From Diplocloster hominis (GTDB taxonomy: Bacteria; Bacillota; Clostridia; Lachnospirales; Lachnospiraceae), in contig NZ_JAWDIY010000002.1 of NCBI RefSeq assembly GCF_032380655.1, positions 124,001-188,000 of the forward strand: a stretch of DNA of 64,000 nucleotides, written 5' to 3'. Within the stretch, counting starts at the first letter, position 1, and each line of letters starts with the position of its first letter. The translations under genes and the position numbers were made by a program. The notes beneath the pieces were generated by a model. The model did no database searches and was not told the DNA's origin. It saw only the letters and a program-made list of their open reading frames with translations. Positions 48,908 through 57,697 of the stretch are shown here, one piece after another.

Positions 48908-49874
48908 ATTACGCTTTACGGGGCCCGTTCACTTTGGCAATGGCGCTGACGCTAAGGCTCTGGAACATACGACGGTCAGTCTGTGCGCGGATACACTTTT
49001 TTCTGCGCTATGCCATAGTGCCTGCCAAAGTGATGGAGAGAATGAAATACCGGCACTGGTTCAAGGAGTGACAGACAGAAAATTGGCTTTTTCAGATCTG
49101 TTCCCTTATAAAAAGGATATCCTTTATGTACCGAAGCCTTCTCTGCCAGCGAAGTTAACATGGAACACAATGGATTCATCCAGAAGAAAACAGATGAAAG
49201 GGATAAAGTTTATTCCGGCTATGAGGCTGGATGAATTTTGGAGAGGCCTGCAGGGAGAGCAGAACTTGAATGTGGAAGAATTGGGTGCTGAATTCGGGAC
49301 TCCGTGGGATGTAATTAAGGCAGCGGTCCGTAGGGAAGAAGACGCATTGCCATATATGGTAAGCGGATTTTTATTTTATGAGGATTGCGGTTTGTATGGG
49401 TTGGTCCAATATGAAAATCAGGATGATCTGGATCTGGTTCGCAGGCTGTTGAAAGATCTGGAGATGGAGGGATTGGGCGGGAAAATCAGTTCCGGTTATG
49501 GGAAATTCCGTTTGATAGAAGAAACAATCCTGGATGACAGCGCGGAGAATCGTGACAAGCAGAGGGCATTCTTTAAGAGCAGTCTGACAGCGGAGCCGGC
49601 AGGATTAAGTCTTCTGCTTACGACAGCTTTGCCGAAGGATGAGGAACTAGACAGATCGATGCAGGGAGCCTATTATACCCTTACCAGAAGAGGGGGGTAT
49701 GTACTTTCGTCAAAATACAGGGACCATTTTTGCAAGAAAAAAACGCAATATTTCTTTTCCGCAGGTTCCGTTTTTATGAATCGCTTTTCGGGAGATATTT
49801 ATCAAGTATTCAACGGGAAGGATCATCCGGTTTATCGATATTCCCGTCCGATTTTTATGGAGGTAAAACAATGA
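48888..49874 (+). CDS. csm4: Csm4, 5' handle-binding RAMP subunit (328 aa)
   Basis: Caps the crRNA 5' handle next to Csm1. Starts MSFYLYKLRFTGPVHFGNGA; has FLFYEDCGLYGLVQYEN and GLGGKISSGYGKFRLIEE (glycine-rich loop), and ends RRGGYVLSSKYRDHFCKKKT, GDIYQVFNGKDHPVYRYSRP. All are Csm4 landmarks. ATG 48888 is inside csm3 (20-bp overlap) and the stop overlaps the csm5 start. Confidence 0.94.
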   Translation: MSFYLYKLRFTGPVHFGNGADAKALEHTTVSLCADTLFSALCHSACQSDGENEIPALVQGVTDRKLAFSDLFPYKKDILYVPKPSLPAKLTWNTMDSSRRKQMKGIKFIPAMRLDEFWRGLQGEQNLNVEELGAEFGTPWDVIKAAVRREEDALPYMVSGFLFYEDCGLYGLVQYENQDDLDLVRRLLKDLEMEGLGGKISSGYGKFRLIEETILDDSAENRDKQRAFFKSSLTAEPAGLSLLLTTALPKDEELDRSMQGAYYTLTRRGGYVLSSKYRDHFCKKKTQYFFSAGSVFMNRFSGDIYQVFNGKDHPVYRYSRPIFMEVKQ

Positions 49875-50941
49875 TCCGTGAAGGATATCTGGAGAGTTAT
49901 CAGATGATATTAGAAACCAGAGCACCAGTATTTGTAGGAAATGGAAAGTCCTGCAGCAAGGTGGAATATTATATGGATGCCAACAAGAGAATGGTATCCG
50001 TATTAGATGATGAAAAATTCTTTTCTTTCTTAATCGAAAGAGGGTTAGTGGAAAAGTATGAAGCGTTTATCACCAATCCGTTTAGTGGTTATTTATATAA
50101 ATTTCTGTCGGAAAATTCCGTAACAGAACAGGAAGTGGCATCATTTACTCGATATACCATCCGCTGTGGGGAAGGACTGGAGGCGGGAAGATCCCTGAAA
50201 GAGATCTGGATGTTTTACAGAGATCGCTATGGCAGACCTTATATTCCCGGAAGTTCTTTAAAAGGGGCATTGCGGACTGCTCTATTGACAGGATTGCTTT
50301 TGCAGAAGAATGGGCTTCAGAAGAATGATTTAAATGCTAAAAGACTGGAACAGACCTATCTGAATACTTTGCAGGTGACGGATCATCCGGGCGACGAACA
50401 AAATAGTATTATGAGAGGATTCGCTGTATCCGACAGCGAAACGATTTCCCCGGATGATATGGTTTTATGCGGAAAATGGGATATGTCTCCCAGTGGGAAT
50501 ATAAAACAGATGCCTTTGGTACGGGAATGCGTCCGCACAGGAGTAAAGATCAGAAGCAGGATAACGATTGACAGAAGGATCTGGAAGGATTGGAATCTGA
50601 AATTCTTAGAACAATGTATCCAGGATTATGGAAAGCATTACAAAGATACATATTTGCCTTATTATATGAAGTATAAAGGCGGTGAATTTCCCGTGCATAA
50701 TCAGATGCTGGTGGTCGGAGGAGGCTGCGGATATTTCTCTAAAAATATTGCGTATGCAGCCATGGGGAAGCACAGGCATGAACAGGCTGTGAAACTGGTC
50801 TCTTCTGTGATGAAGAGGCAGTTCCCAAAGCATTTTCACGACAAGGACGAGCTGGTGGGAATCTCCCCCAGAAATCTAAAGTGTACGTATTATAACCGTG
50901 ATGTTTACCATTATGGTGTGTGTACGGTAGGATTTAAATAG
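49871..50941 (+). CDS. csm5: Csm5 RAMP subunit (356 aa)
   Basis: Caps the 3' end of the crRNA and helps its maturation. Starts MIREGYLESYQMILETRAPV; contains YIPGSSLKGALRTALLTGLL, typical of Csm5, and ends with VGISPRNLKCTYYNR. Start ATG 49871 follows GGAGGTAAAACA and overlaps the csm4 stop (ATGATGA-like). A longer frame upstream (49730) runs through csm4 and is rejected. Confidence 0.94.
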   Translation: MIREGYLESYQMILETRAPVFVGNGKSCSKVEYYMDANKRMVSVLDDEKFFSFLIERGLVEKYEAFITNPFSGYLYKFLSENSVTEQEVASFTRYTIRCGEGLEAGRSLKEIWMFYRDRYGRPYIPGSSLKGALRTALLTGLLLQKNGLQKNDLNAKRLEQTYLNTLQVTDHPGDEQNSIMRGFAVSDSETISPDDMVLCGKWDMSPSGNIKQMPLVRECVRTGVKIRSRITIDRRIWKDWNLKFLEQCIQDYGKHYKDTYLPYYMKYKGGEFPVHNQMLVVGGGCGYFSKNIAYAAMGKHRHEQAVKLVSSVMKRQFPKHFHDKDELVGISPRNLKCTYYNRDVYHYGVCTVGFK

Positions 50942-50962
50942 AAGGAAAGCGGGGACGCAGAT

Positions 50963-51727
50963 TTGGCGAAAAAGTTTACAGTTGAATGGGAATATAATGG
51001 CGAAGTGGATGTGAATCCCGGATATGCCTTCTATGGAATGCTGAGCAACAAGTTGGATTCGGAACTGTCGGATCTGCTGCATCAGCAGGAACGCGTAGTG
51101 ATGAGTCAATATGTGAAGTATGATAACCGGACGCAGCGGGCGGTTTGGACTCTTTCCTGTTTTGATGACAGGCTGGAGCAACAGATCGAAGATATTTTAA
51201 AGGACAGGAAGGTAGATATTCGCGGTAAGGAATACCATATGGTCCAGAAAACAGAAATCTTGATTCCGGGTGAGCGGGAGATTTTTTATGAAGCGGGGAT
51301 GCGTTATGGAGAGGCCAGACAATATCGGATTTATTTTCACAGCCCTGCGACATTCAAACAAAACGGAGAATATGTGCTATTTCCTACGGCGGAATTGGTC
51401 ATGCAAAGCCTTATTATGCGTTGGAACAAAATATTTCCGAAGGTACCGGTAAATGATGAGGACGCGGTGAGGCAGATTTTAATTGGCACGAAGATCACGG
51501 CATATAAATTGGAGAGCAGTTATTATCCTATGAAAAATATGTTCACGAAGGGCTTCCGGGGATATATAATGATAAAATTTTATTTGCCCGAGCCGCTGAG
51601 AATTTTAGCTCAGGCATTGTTGTACTTTGGTAATTGGTGTGGGGTTGGAGCGAAGACGGCGCTGGGGATGGGAGGTGTCTGTGTTGAGCTGATTGGAGGG
51701 AAGGAGTGTGGTGCGAACCGGCAGTGA
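50963..51727 (+). CDS. cas6: Cas6 CRISPR RNA endonuclease (254 aa), TTG start
   Basis: Processes the precursor crRNA within repeats. Two RAMP-like halves; the C-terminal glycine-rich loop GNWCGVGAKTALGMGGVCVE is diagnostic. After TTG 50963 it reads AKKFTVEWEYNGEVDVNPGY; a purine-rich site AAGGAAAGCGGGG lies upstream. Last gene before the array; its 3' end (GTGCGAACCGG) resembles two TTCGCAC boxes in the leader in inverted orientation. Confidence 0.88.
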   Translation: MAKKFTVEWEYNGEVDVNPGYAFYGMLSNKLDSELSDLLHQQERVVMSQYVKYDNRTQRAVWTLSCFDDRLEQQIEDILKDRKVDIRGKEYHMVQKTEILIPGEREIFYEAGMRYGEARQYRIYFHSPATFKQNGEYVLFPTAELVMQSLIMRWNKIFPKVPVNDEDAVRQILIGTKITAYKLESSYYPMKNMFTKGFRGYIMIKFYLPEPLRILAQALLYFGNWCGVGAKTALGMGGVCVELIGGKECGANRQ

Positions 51728-51877
51728 ACATGAAAAGTGTGGGGGATTCGCACCTTGGAGGTTTCTAGGGGGCGAGATGTTTTTGGTGGTTTTTTGAGGG
51801 GAAATTTTGATGGGGTTTTATAGGTTCGCACTTTATATGTATGGAGATGGCTTTGGCAGCGGGTTGTTTTGGGAGGG
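51728..51877 (+). promoter_or_regulatory. CRISPR leader, G-rich
   Basis: 150 bp between cas6 and the first repeat. The + strand is strongly G-rich with several G4-G5 runs (for example AGGGGGCGAG, GAGGGG, GATGGGG), and contains TTCGCAC twice (ATTCGCACCTT, GTTCGCACTTT). No clear -10/-35 pair. It is the leader because the last repeat at the far end is degenerate. Confidence 0.6.
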
Positions 51878-52644
51878 GTTACAACTTACGCTCCGCAAGG
51901 AGATGGAAACACATCCGGCAACCTTGTTGACCGCCGAAAAGATCAGTTACAACTTACGCTCCGCAAGGAGATGGAAACCTTAACTCTATATTAATATTAC
52001 CATATATTTTCGTTACAACTTACGCTCCGCAAGGAGATGGAAACTTATCCCGGTCATAGATATCATTCAGGCCGCCTGTTACAACTTACGCTCCGCAAGG
52101 AGATGGAAACTGACAGCCTCTCACTATCAGGATCAATTATTAGGTTACAACTTACGCTCCGCAAGGAGATGGAAACGTGTTTGGCTGCTCATTCTCCAAC
52201 ATCGCATCAGTTACAACTTACGCTCCGCAAGGAGATGGAAACCATTTACTTTCCCATTTTGAAAGAGAGACCAACGTTACAACTTACGCTCCGCAAGGAG
52301 ATGGAAACATCGTAGTTAGCTCCGGTATACACCTGTTCAATGGTTACAACTTACGCTCTGCAAGGAGATGGAAACTGCAATTCCCAAAGTTGATCGCTTG
52401 TATTCATAATCGTTACAACTTACGCTCCGCAAGGAGATGGAAACCTCGTCCAACTGTGTTTTTGCCCGTCTAGTAATCGTTACAACTTACGCTCCGCAAG
52501 GAGATGGAAACCCGGAATAGTAGCACCACAAATCACCGTTCCGGCGTTACAACTTACGCTCCGCAAGGAGATGGAAATTGTGTAATTCCTAACTGGCTAT
52601 ATAGTATACTCATTCCAACCTGCGCTCCGCAAGGAGATACAACA
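51878..52644 (+). CRISPR. Type III-A CRISPR array, 12 repeats and 11 spacers
   Basis: 33-nt repeats starting GTTACAACTTACGCTCC and ending GCAAGGAGATGGAAAC. Repeat starts: 51878, 51946, 52012, 52078, 52144, 52210, 52276, 52343, 52412, 52479, 52546, 52612. Spacers are 33-36 nt. Repeat 8 has one C-to-T change (52359), repeat 11 ends AAAT and repeat 12 is strongly degenerate, so the leader is on the left. By eye no spacer matches the prophage in this window. Transcribed with the same strand as csm1-cas6. Confidence 0.97.
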
Positions 52645-52718
52645 TGTCCGCATTCAAAAATATTACTTCTATACGCGCCTAATTTTTAAGTAGAGAAAAT
52701 ACTGAAAGAAGGATAACA

Positions 52719-54074
52719 ATGAAAAAATACATCTTATTCTCAGCAGTAAGCGGCACCGATCCCATTGCAAGGAATAGTGACGGTCCACTATTACATATTT
52801 GTCGAAAATATAAACCGGCTGTAATTTATCTATATTTATCGAAAGAAATGCTGGAATTACACAGAAGAGATGATCGATATTGCCGGAGCCTGAACAGATT
52901 AGGCGAGACATTAGGATATACGTTCAAGATTGAAATTATCGAAAGGCCTGATTTAGACAATCCCCATGTATTTGACATCTTCTATCACGAATTCCGCAGC
53001 ATACTAAGTGAGATAAGCGATAAATACAAAGGAGAGGATTTCGAGCTGCTATTAAACGTTTCTTCGGGAACACCTGCGATGGATGCAGCTTTACAGACCC
53101 TGGCTGCCTTTAGTGATAGTAAATATCGTCCGATTCAAGTACCCTCTCCCGCAAACGGAGGAAATTTTAATAAAGAATTTGATTTTGAGGAGAGGTGGGT
53201 CACTAATAAAGATAACCAAGAAAATTTTAATGACCGGTGTGTGGTTTCGGAACATCTGAATCTGGCAGAAGAGATCAGATATGGTATTATTCGTGGACAT
53301 CTGGAGGTTTACGATTATACTGCGGCAAACAATGTTGCAAAAAACTGTAATCATCTGTCAAAAATATCATTAGCGATGCTGGAAGCTTCAGAAAAGAGAT
53401 TCCGTTTGGAACTGGATGAAGTCTGGGCCTTACAAAAGCAATATGAGTTTAATTTTATGCCTAGATTAGATACAGTATATCAAATGAATATAGAATATCT
53501 TTTAACGTTGGATATTAAACGTAAACGCAAGGAATATGTCGATTTCATAAGAGGTGTTACGCCGATCATTATAGATGTATTAGAGAGTTATTTATCCAAT
53601 ATCTTAGATATCAGGATAAAAGACTATTGTGAAAAATCTAAAAGTGGAAAAGTATATATCACCAGGAAGAAACTGGGGCAAACGAAAAAGGGCAGGGATA
53701 TTTTAGAAAAGCTGGAGAATGGTTTTTCAATAGGATCTGGAAAGGGATATAACGAAAACTTACCGTATTCATCGGTACATCTGAAAATTCTTATTGAGAG
53801 TTATGGAAGTGATAAAAACGTTTTTTCCATGGTGAAAGAATTGAGAAGAGTTGAGCAAAATGTCCGTAATTTTGCAGCACATGTAATCATTTGTCTAACT
53901 GAGGATATAATTACAAAAGAATGTGGGAAATCCCCGGCTGATATCATGGAGACTTTATGGAAATTAGCCAGAAAAGCCGGTATTTATCAAAATGAGTCTA
54001 TCCAATCATCATATGATAATATGAATGAACTGATAATAAATCAATTGTATTCCGGTACAGAAAATAGTCTTTAG
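52719..54074 (+). CDS. csm6: Csm6 CARF-HEPN ribonuclease (451 aa)
   Basis: Ancillary RNase activated by cyclic oligoadenylate. N-terminal CARF domain (MKKYILFSAVSGTDPIARNS; LLLNVSSGTPAMDAALQTLA near residue 108). The C-terminal HEPN domain has the catalytic Rx4H motif VRNFAAHVI near residue 382. It stands alone 74 bp after the array rather than inside the csm operon. Length is typical. GAAGGATAAC precedes ATG 52719. Confidence 0.93.
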   Translation: MKKYILFSAVSGTDPIARNSDGPLLHICRKYKPAVIYLYLSKEMLELHRRDDRYCRSLNRLGETLGYTFKIEIIERPDLDNPHVFDIFYHEFRSILSEISDKYKGEDFELLLNVSSGTPAMDAALQTLAAFSDSKYRPIQVPSPANGGNFNKEFDFEERWVTNKDNQENFNDRCVVSEHLNLAEEIRYGIIRGHLEVYDYTAANNVAKNCNHLSKISLAMLEASEKRFRLELDEVWALQKQYEFNFMPRLDTVYQMNIEYLLTLDIKRKRKEYVDFIRGVTPIIIDVLESYLSNILDIRIKDYCEKSKSGKVYITRKKLGQTKKGRDILEKLENGFSIGSGKGYNENLPYSSVHLKILIESYGSDKNVFSMVKELRRVEQNVRNFAAHVIICLTEDIITKECGKSPADIMETLWKLARKAGIYQNESIQSSYDNMNELIINQLYSGTENSL

Positions 54075-54125
54075 TGCCAACGTTGTTATCACAACATAAT
54101 TTATTGCATTAAATGGAAAAAGCAT

Positions 54126-54154
54126 TTGTATTCGTGCTTGCATATTGCTATAAT
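54126..54154 (+). promoter_or_regulatory. Promoter of the aroK gene
   Basis: TTGTAT (54126-54131) and TATAAT (54149-54154), exactly 17 bp apart, 88 bp before the start codon. Confidence 0.7.
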
Positions 54155-54241
54155 ATATCCGTTGCAGTGCTTAAAAACGAATGTGTAACTGTACTTTCGC
54201 CCTACATACTAATTTCTATCATACAGACAACGGAGGTAACT

Positions 54242-55108
54242 ATGAAAACCCAAGACAAAGAGAAGCTGCAAGAGCGCATCCGGCAGTGTGATGAGCATAT
54301 CATAGAAGCCCTGAATCAAAGGATGAAGCTGACCAGAGAACTGACAGATTTCGATATAAAGCATCATCAGCCCTTGCTGGGACCTGGAACAGACCAGGAT
54401 AAAATCATGAAGAAATCTCAGGATGACAGTATGGATGAAGAGGCGGACGGAGAATTGTACGGAGAATTAAAGAGGGACCTGGGCGGTCAGATCGATCGCC
54501 TTCTTCGCGGCTGCGCTGATGAATCAATCATCCGTAATATCTATCAGACAATAATTGAAAGTGCCGATAAAGTCCGCGCACAGTCCTTGTTCTCCTGTAA
54601 TATCCTGCTGGTGGGTTTCATGGGAACCGGGAAGAGCACGATCTCATCCTATCTGGTGAAAACGCTCGGGGTAGAGGAGGCAGATACGGACCGCCTGATC
54701 GAGCAAAGAGAGGGCAGGAGCATTGCCAATATTTTCGAAACAGACGGCGAAGCCTATTTCCGCCGCTGTGAAACCCAGCTGCTGGCAGAGCTTCAGAGAC
54801 GGAAGAATCTGATCATATCCTGCGGCGGAGGTATGGTGCTTCAGGATGAGAATATCCGCCTGATGAAAGAAAACGGGAAAATCGTACTTCTGACGGCCAG
54901 GCCCGAAACGATCTACGAACGGGTCAAGGACAGCCGGGAACGCCCGATTCTGAATCATAATATGAATGTGGAATTTATCGCCGGGCTTTTGGAAAAACGG
55001 CGGCCGAAATACCTGAAAGCGGCAGATATTATCATCGCGACAGACGGAAGAGATGTGCCGGATATCTGTGAAGAGCTGATCGAAAAAGTCGCGGGAAGTG
55101 CGAAATAA
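54242..55108 (+). CDS. aroK: Chorismate mutase-shikimate kinase fusion (288 aa)
   Basis: Residues about 1-90 resemble an AroQ-type chorismate mutase (LQERIRQCDEHIIEALNQRM, later DFDIKHHQP). Residues 118-288 are a shikimate kinase (P-loop LLVGFMGTGKSTISSYL, EADTDRLIEQREGRSI, CGGGMVLQ, ERPILN lid), which phosphorylates shikimate at O3. Both act in aromatic amino acid synthesis at different steps. Start ATG 54242 after GGAGGTAAC; a longer frame from 54113 lacks a site and overlaps the promoter. Confidence 0.88.
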   Translation: MKTQDKEKLQERIRQCDEHIIEALNQRMKLTRELTDFDIKHHQPLLGPGTDQDKIMKKSQDDSMDEEADGELYGELKRDLGGQIDRLLRGCADESIIRNIYQTIIESADKVRAQSLFSCNILLVGFMGTGKSTISSYLVKTLGVEEADTDRLIEQREGRSIANIFETDGEAYFRRCETQLLAELQRRKNLIISCGGGMVLQDENIRLMKENGKIVLLTARPETIYERVKDSRERPILNHNMNVEFIAGLLEKRRPKYLKAADIIIATDGRDVPDICEELIEKVAGSAK

Positions 55109-55196
55109 GCTTTCACTTACCAGAAAATTCCTGTATGATAAAAACAGGAAGCCAAATAGCTGGATGTCAATGATTCTGTTTTAAGGGAGGGTTATG

Positions 55197-56162
55197 ATGA
55201 AAAAAGCAAGAAAGATCCTGTCACTCATTCTGTGCCTGCTCATGATCATTACTGCTGCCGCGGGCTGCGGAAAAAAGGAAGAAGCGCCTGCCGGGCCGGC
55301 GGAACCGGCGGCTACGGAGGCGCCCGAAACACCGCCGGCTAAGGCTGCCGCTCCGGTGGACAGCTCGGTACCGGCAGAACCGGAACAGACTCCGGTGGAA
55401 GAAAAAGGGGTGCTTTTGATGGCTACGACTACCAGCACCGATGATACGGGGCTGCTGGATTACCTGAAGCCCATATTTCTTGCGGATACCGGCTGGGATC
55501 TGCAGTGGGACGCGGTCGGTACGGGAGAAGCCCTGAAAATGGGCGAGAACGGAGATGTGGCCGTAGTTTTGGTACATGCCAAGGCCAGCGAGGAAGAATT
55601 TGTGGCAGCGGGTTACGGGGTGGAGCGTTTTCCGGTGATGTACAATGATTTTATCGTGGCGGGGCCGGCTGAGCCGATCGCGCATACAGATAATATAGAA
55701 GCTGTTTTCTCGCAGATCATCAAAGACCAGCTTCCTTTTGTCTCCCGGGGAGACGATTCCGGCACAGATAAGAAAGAAAAACAAATATGGAAGAAGCTGG
55801 CCCTTGATCCGGCCAAGGACCCGGAATATGTGGAATCCGGACAGGGCATGGGCGCTACGCTGACGATGGCGGATGAGAGGGAGGCTTACTGCCTGACAGA
55901 CCGGGGAACGTATCTGAAGATGAAGAAGGATGCCACGGTACCGCTGGAGCTGGAGATCGTCTGTGAGGGGGATTCCAGCCTGCTGAATCAGTACGGGGTG
56001 ATCGCGGTGAATCCGGATAAATATCCTGATATCAATAACGTGGGAGCCAATGATTTCATCGACTGGATCTGCTCTGAAAAGGTGCAGCAGCTAATCGGCG
56101 AATACGGTGTGGAAGAATACGGGCAGGCGCTCTTTGTGCCCAATGCCGGAACCGATTCATAA
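55197..56162 (+). CDS. tupA: Tungstate ABC transporter substrate-binding lipoprotein (321 aa)
   Basis: Lipoprotein signal MKKARKILSLILCLLMIITA ending in lipobox AAGC, an Ala/Pro/Glu linker (residues 25-70), then the binding domain with TupA features ATTTSTDDTGLLDYLKPIF, later MYNDFIVAGP and ISRGDDSGTDKKEKQIW-like segment (SRGDDSGTDKKE). Binds tungstate outside the membrane. In-frame ATG 55194 is equally near to AGGGAGG. First gene of tupABC, next to moeA genes that insert W or Mo into the cofactor. Confidence 0.9.
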   Translation: MKKARKILSLILCLLMIITAAAGCGKKEEAPAGPAEPAATEAPETPPAKAAAPVDSSVPAEPEQTPVEEKGVLLMATTTSTDDTGLLDYLKPIFLADTGWDLQWDAVGTGEALKMGENGDVAVVLVHAKASEEEFVAAGYGVERFPVMYNDFIVAGPAEPIAHTDNIEAVFSQIIKDQLPFVSRGDDSGTDKKEKQIWKKLALDPAKDPEYVESGQGMGATLTMADEREAYCLTDRGTYLKMKKDATVPLELEIVCEGDSSLLNQYGVIAVNPDKYPDINNVGANDFIDWICSEKVQQLIGEYGVEEYGQALFVPNAGTDS

Positions 56163-56174
56163 AATACGAAGATG

Positions 56175-56227
56175 CATAGCGCCGTATCCGCGTAGGACCA
56201 AGGTCTTCCGGCGGATGCGGTGCTGTT
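56175..56227 (+). promoter_or_regulatory. Stable hairpin between tupA and tupB
   Basis: AGCGCCGTATCCGC pairs with GCGGATGCGGTGCT (14-nt arms, few wobbles) around a 19-nt loop, followed by GTTTTC. It could act as a partial terminator or a processing barrier that keeps tupA mRNA more abundant than tupB. Confidence 0.6.
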
Positions 56228-56253
56228 TTCATTTCACAGGAAAGGGGCCGGGA

Positions 56254-56946
56254 ATGAACGCGATTGAACAATGGATCAATGAGACATTTTCCAATGTAGG
56301 GGTATTAAGCTCTATAAAGGTGACGTTTCAGATGGCGGTCTGTTCCACCGTGATTTCCGCTCTGTTGGGAATCCCGCTGGGACTGCTGCTGGAGAAACAC
56401 CATTTTCCAGGCAGGCGTATTGCGGTGCGGGTGAACAGGACCTTGATGGGAGTGCCGCCGGTGGTGATCGGCCTGCTGGTCTATATGCTTTTGATGCGGC
56501 GGGGACCATTGGGGGCGTTCCGCTGGCTGTTTACGATCAAGGGTATGGTGCTGGCGCAGACTCTCATCATCACACCGATTATATGCGGGATGGTCTATTC
56601 TTACGCGGTGCGCACTGCGCCCGCCATCCGCAGCTTTGCCGTTACGATGGGAGCAAATCCAATGCAGACGAACCGGCTGATGCTCCGGGAGATGAAAAAT
56701 GAAATCTATTTTGCCATTCTCTCAGGCTTCGGGCGTTCTATCAGTGAAGTGGGAGCGGTTATGCTGGTGGGAGGAAATATCAAGGGAAATACCCGTACCA
56801 TGACTACGGCCATTTCTCTGCTGAAAAGCCAGGGAATCTTTACGGAGGGAGTGGCCCTGGGGCTGATCCTATTACTGATGGCTTTTCTCCTGCAGTGCCT
56901 GGCGGACTTTTTCCGAAAGGAGGAAATACCCGTTGAAAATGATTGA
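56254..56946 (+). CDS. tupB: Tungstate ABC transporter permease (230 aa)
   Basis: Membrane component with five to six helices (IKVTFQMAVCSTVISALLGI, VVIGLLVYMLLMRRG, later ILLLMAFLLQCLADFF). Contains the EAA-like loop GANPMQTNRLMLREMKNEIY and SEVGAVMLVGGNIKG. Start ATG 56254 after GGAAAGGGGCCGGG; the longer frame overlapping tupA is rejected. It overlaps tupC by 14 bp. Confidence 0.88.
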   Translation: MNAIEQWINETFSNVGVLSSIKVTFQMAVCSTVISALLGIPLGLLLEKHHFPGRRIAVRVNRTLMGVPPVVIGLLVYMLLMRRGPLGAFRWLFTIKGMVLAQTLIITPIICGMVYSYAVRTAPAIRSFAVTMGANPMQTNRLMLREMKNEIYFAILSGFGRSISEVGAVMLVGGNIKGNTRTMTTAISLLKSQGIFTEGVALGLILLLMAFLLQCLADFFRKEEIPVEND

Positions 56947-57637
56947 TATCCAAAAGAGGGTCGGGGATTTCTGCCTTCGGATTCCGGAACTGCGGCTGGA
57001 AGGCGGGTGTATTCACGGGCTGATCGGCGGAAACGGCTGTGGGAAAACCACGCTGGCGAAACTGATGATGGGAATCCTGACACCGGATTCCGGGCGGATC
57101 GACAGGGAGGGCCTGACCGGAAGGGAGATTACCATGACCGCCCAGAGACCCTATCTGATGCATGCCAGTGTCTATGAGAATGCGGCGTATCCGCTGAAAC
57201 TTCGGGGGATGAAGCCCAAAGAGGCAGATATCAGGCCGTGGCTTACCCGCTGCGGGCTGTGGGAGAAGAAAGACCAGTACGCGGGCAGTCTGTCCGGAGG
57301 GGAACGGCAGAAATTGTCCATGATCCGTGCCATGATCTTTCGGCCGAAGCTGATTATTGTGGATGAAACCCTATCGAATCTGGACCCGGACAGTGTGGAG
57401 CTGTTCGAGCAGTGGATCAGGGAGATCCAGGAACAGTCCGCCGTCACCTGGGTGATGATCAGCCATCAGCTTTCCCATATATACCGTATGTGTGATCAGA
57501 TTCACTTTCTGTCGCAGGGGGAGCTGGCCGTCAGCGGCCCTGCCCGGGAAGTGATTCGCAGCTGCGGGGAAGAAAGGCTTCGGGCTTTTTTAGACAGGGA
57601 ACTATTAAAAGTGCATGATGGAAAAGGAAATGGATGA
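56933..57637 (+). CDS. tupC: Tungstate ABC transporter ATPase (234 aa), TTG start
   Basis: ABC ATPase: Walker A GLIGGNGCGKTTLAKLM, Q-loop TAQRPYLMHAS, signature YAGSLSGGERQKLSM, Walker B LIIVDETLSNLD, H-switch ISHQLSH. TTG 56933 is about 8 nt after AAGGAGG; ATG 56939 is further away and less likely. Powers TupB. Confidence 0.9.
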   Translation: MKMIDIQKRVGDFCLRIPELRLEGGCIHGLIGGNGCGKTTLAKLMMGILTPDSGRIDREGLTGREITMTAQRPYLMHASVYENAAYPLKLRGMKPKEADIRPWLTRCGLWEKKDQYAGSLSGGERQKLSMIRAMIFRPKLIIVDETLSNLDPDSVELFEQWIREIQEQSAVTWVMISHQLSHIYRMCDQIHFLSQGELAVSGPAREVIRSCGEERLRAFLDRELLKVHDGKGNG

Positions 57638-57697
57638 ACAAAAAGCTGTTCCCCCATAAACCTATATGTGCTGTAACATGCACACTTGGAGGTAAAG

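Noticed and set aside
51911..52611. Self-targeting spacers against the prophage
   Set aside because: Visual comparison of the spacers on both strands found no convincing match in this window; a proper search is needed.
52037..52689. Repetitive ORFs translated across the CRISPR array
   Set aside because: They are produced by the 33-nt repeats (multiple of three with 33-nt spacers) and have no start signals.
55109..55196. Molybdenum/tungsten cofactor riboswitch before tupA
   Set aside because: The leader is under 90 nt and shows no complex fold of the Moco RNA type.
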